Origin: Lentisphaerae bacterium ADurb.Bin242 | Lineage (GTDB): Bacteria > Verrucomicrobiota > Lentisphaeria > Victivallales > UBA1829 | Assembly (NCBI GenBank): GCA_002069785.1 | Contig: MWCA01000044.1 | Span: 1-46,263 of the forward strand | Direction of reading: 5' to 3' | Length of the DNA stretch: 46,263 nt | In this document: in pieces, positions 45,239-46,263 of the stretch | How positions within the stretch are numbered: position 1 is the first letter of the stretch | Layout: each line of letters begins with the position of its first letter | Notes under the pieces: generated by a model | What the model was told of the DNA's origin: nothing | The model's input: the letters and a program-made list of their open reading frames with translations, nothing else | The model's database searches: none | Position numbers and translations under genes: made by a program

Positions 45239-45982
45239 ATGAAAAACAATCGGTCGAAAAAAAACAAGGTCGGGAGACGCTCTTTCACATTGATCGAACT
45301 CCTGGTGGTCGTTTCGATCATCGCCATTCTCGCGGGGCTTCTGCTGCCCGCGCTGAACAAGGCGCGGCTTACGGCGCGGGACATCGCCTGTAAAAACAAC
45401 CTGAAAACGGGCGCGCTGGCGGTCCAGCTCTACAGCGATGCCTACAACGGGTATGTCCTGCCGCTGCACACCGGCGGCCCGGGGGTCTACGGTTCTTATT
45501 CCAGCAAGCTCTGGATGCAGTTCCTGAACCTGCTCGGAATCGTCTACATGGACAACAAGCTGAACCTCTCCGCTTCCAACATGGCGCCCTACATGTGTCC
45601 GATGATTCCCAGGGACAAATATACAAACACCGACCAGGCCTACTACACCTATGCGGTCAACACCAAACGCATTCCGTCGGTTCCCGTGGCCAGCGACTGG
45701 GAGAATCTCCGGAAATTCCAGAGCATCCCCAACCATTCCCGCATTTTCTACATGGCGGAAACCACCCGTTCCCCGCTGGCCGCGAACCAGAACGGCTACA
45801 ACTACGCCTACAATCTGTACAACATCCAGCCGGATGTTGCGACCGCGGCCTGGTTCGATCTCGTGCGCCACAACGGACACTTCAATCTCTTCTATTTCGA
45901 CGGGCATGTGGCGGGCGCGACGCTCCGGGACATTGACAACCGGAGCGACCAGCTTCACACCTTCTTCTGGAAAGGGGAATGA
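45239..45982 (+). CDS. Pseudopilin-like protein (prepilin N-terminal methylation domain, DUF1559-like)
   Basis: 247 residues; AAGGAGG nine bases before the ATG. A long basic leader ([15 protein letters not shown]) precedes [18 protein letters not shown] and [12 protein letters not shown]. Near the C-terminus [12 protein letters not shown] is the H-x9-DG segment. Another gene starts 2 bp downstream, with ATGA at the junction. Confidence 0.85.
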   Translation: MKNNRSKKNKVGRRSFTLIELLVVVSIIAILAGLLLPALNKARLTARDIACKNNLKTGALAVQLYSDAYNGYVLPLHTGGPGVYGSYSSKLWMQFLNLLGIVYMDNKLNLSASNMAPYMCPMIPRDKYTNTDQAYYTYAVNTKRIPSVPVASDWENLRKFQSIPNHSRIFYMAETTRSPLAANQNGYNYAYNLYNIQPDVATAAWFDLVRHNGHFNLFYFDGHVAGATLRDIDNRSDQLHTFFWKGE

Positions 45983-45984
45983 GC

Positions 45985-46263
45985 ATGCGTTTCGCAACCG
46001 CCATCGTCCTCGCCTCGCTTCCGGTTCTTGCCGCCGCCGGACAGGACCCGTGCTATCCTCCTTTCAGCGAGGACATCACTTTCTACCAGAGCTTCGACAA
46101 CGGCGAAGACGCCGACCTGAGCGCCGGCAAACCAAAGGTGATCTGGAAAAGCGGCGATATCCGGTTCGAGAAAGGGCTTCGCGGAAAGGCTCTTTTCGGC
46201 GGGCGGAACGGGGGAAAGCTTCGTTTCAGCCGGACGGGAAATCTGGACTTCGACAAGCCCGGC
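45985..46263 (+). CDS. Secreted LamG/concanavalin-like protein, 3' end beyond window
   Basis: 93 codons are visible from the ATG at 45985; an ATG at 45979 is too close to AAAGGGG (45971-45977) to be the main start. MRFATAIVLASLPVLAAAG is a signal peptide. The mature start TFYQSFDNGEDADLSAGK and GLRGKALFGGRNG match the beginning of LamG/ConA-like glycan-binding domains. Its size, and any enzyme domain further on, are unknown. It continues the pseudopilin plus LamG pairing seen in the minus-strand operon. Confidence 0.7.
   Translation, partial: MRFATAIVLASLPVLAAAGQDPCYPPFSEDITFYQSFDNGEDADLSAGKPKVIWKSGDIRFEKGLRGKALFGGRNGGKLRFSRTGNLDFDKPG

Noticed and set aside
1..46263. CRISPR array, insertion sequence or prophage
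   Set aside because: No regularly spaced repeats, transposase, integrase or phage structural gene was found.

Overview
The window is a dense, mostly high-GC bacterial segment. It looks like the phylum Lentisphaerota (Victivallis-type). Four genes have a prepilin N-terminal FTLIELL segment and end in an H-(about 9 residues)-D-G/S-type segment (10620, 33634, 42652, 45239). They sit among secreted glycan-binding and glycan-degrading proteins, with no type II secretion machinery in view. MurE carries the DNPR motif expected for meso-diaminopimelate peptidoglycan. The taxonomic call is inference from gene style, not from a marker tree.

Layout. (1) 1-1013: an NAD(P)-binding epimerase-like gene running off the left edge; its last about 33 codons read as the start of a RecQ helicase. 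(2) 1287-4585: the tig-clpP-clpX protein quality-control operon. (3) 4659-6671: a HAD phosphatase and a zinc phospholipase C-like protein. (4) 6772-11327: a GntR/LacI-type regulator divergent from a cytoplasmic glycosidase-like protein, a small secreted beta-sandwich protein and a pseudopilin; both promoters and an inverted repeat between them are readable. (5) 11557-15058: lipoprotein, murF, murE; then queC (15231-15902) convergent with a 1158-residue MFS/acyltransferase/acyl-ACP-synthetase fusion (15952-19428). (6) 19429-20958: an AT-rich stretch, coding-poor, with a 64-bp compound palindrome, a possible RNA pseudoknot and a 67-residue Cys/His-rich protein. (7) 21048-24787: GH20-like hexosaminidase and a secreted beta-helix protein, divergent from an MFS transporter (25067-26383). 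(8) 26649-37432: a six-gene operon: circularly permuted SGNH hydrolase, GntR-GH38 fusion, large secreted protein, pseudopilin, FAD oxidoreductase, second GH20-like protein. (9) 42652-37525 (minus): pseudopilin, HEAT/GH2-like protein, LamG-like protein, large secreted TIM-barrel-like protein, with a LacI regulator upstream (42856-43824). (10) 44115-46263: GntR/LacI regulator, pseudopilin and a truncated secreted LamG-like protein.

How they work together. Regions 4, 8, 9 and 10 repeat one theme: a DNA-binding sugar-type regulator, a pseudopilin-like protein and secreted or cytoplasmic carbohydrate-active proteins. They look like glycan-utilisation loci without SusC/SusD. The strongest candidates for something undescribed are two adjacent genes at 26649-30046: an SGNH hydrolase whose catalytic blocks run in the order II-III-V-I, and a GntR helix-turn-helix fused to a GH38 alpha-mannosidase domain that keeps its catalytic residues. 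Both lie behind a near-consensus promoter with two perfect 14-bp direct repeats. No tRNA, rRNA, CRISPR array, transposase or phage gene was recognised.
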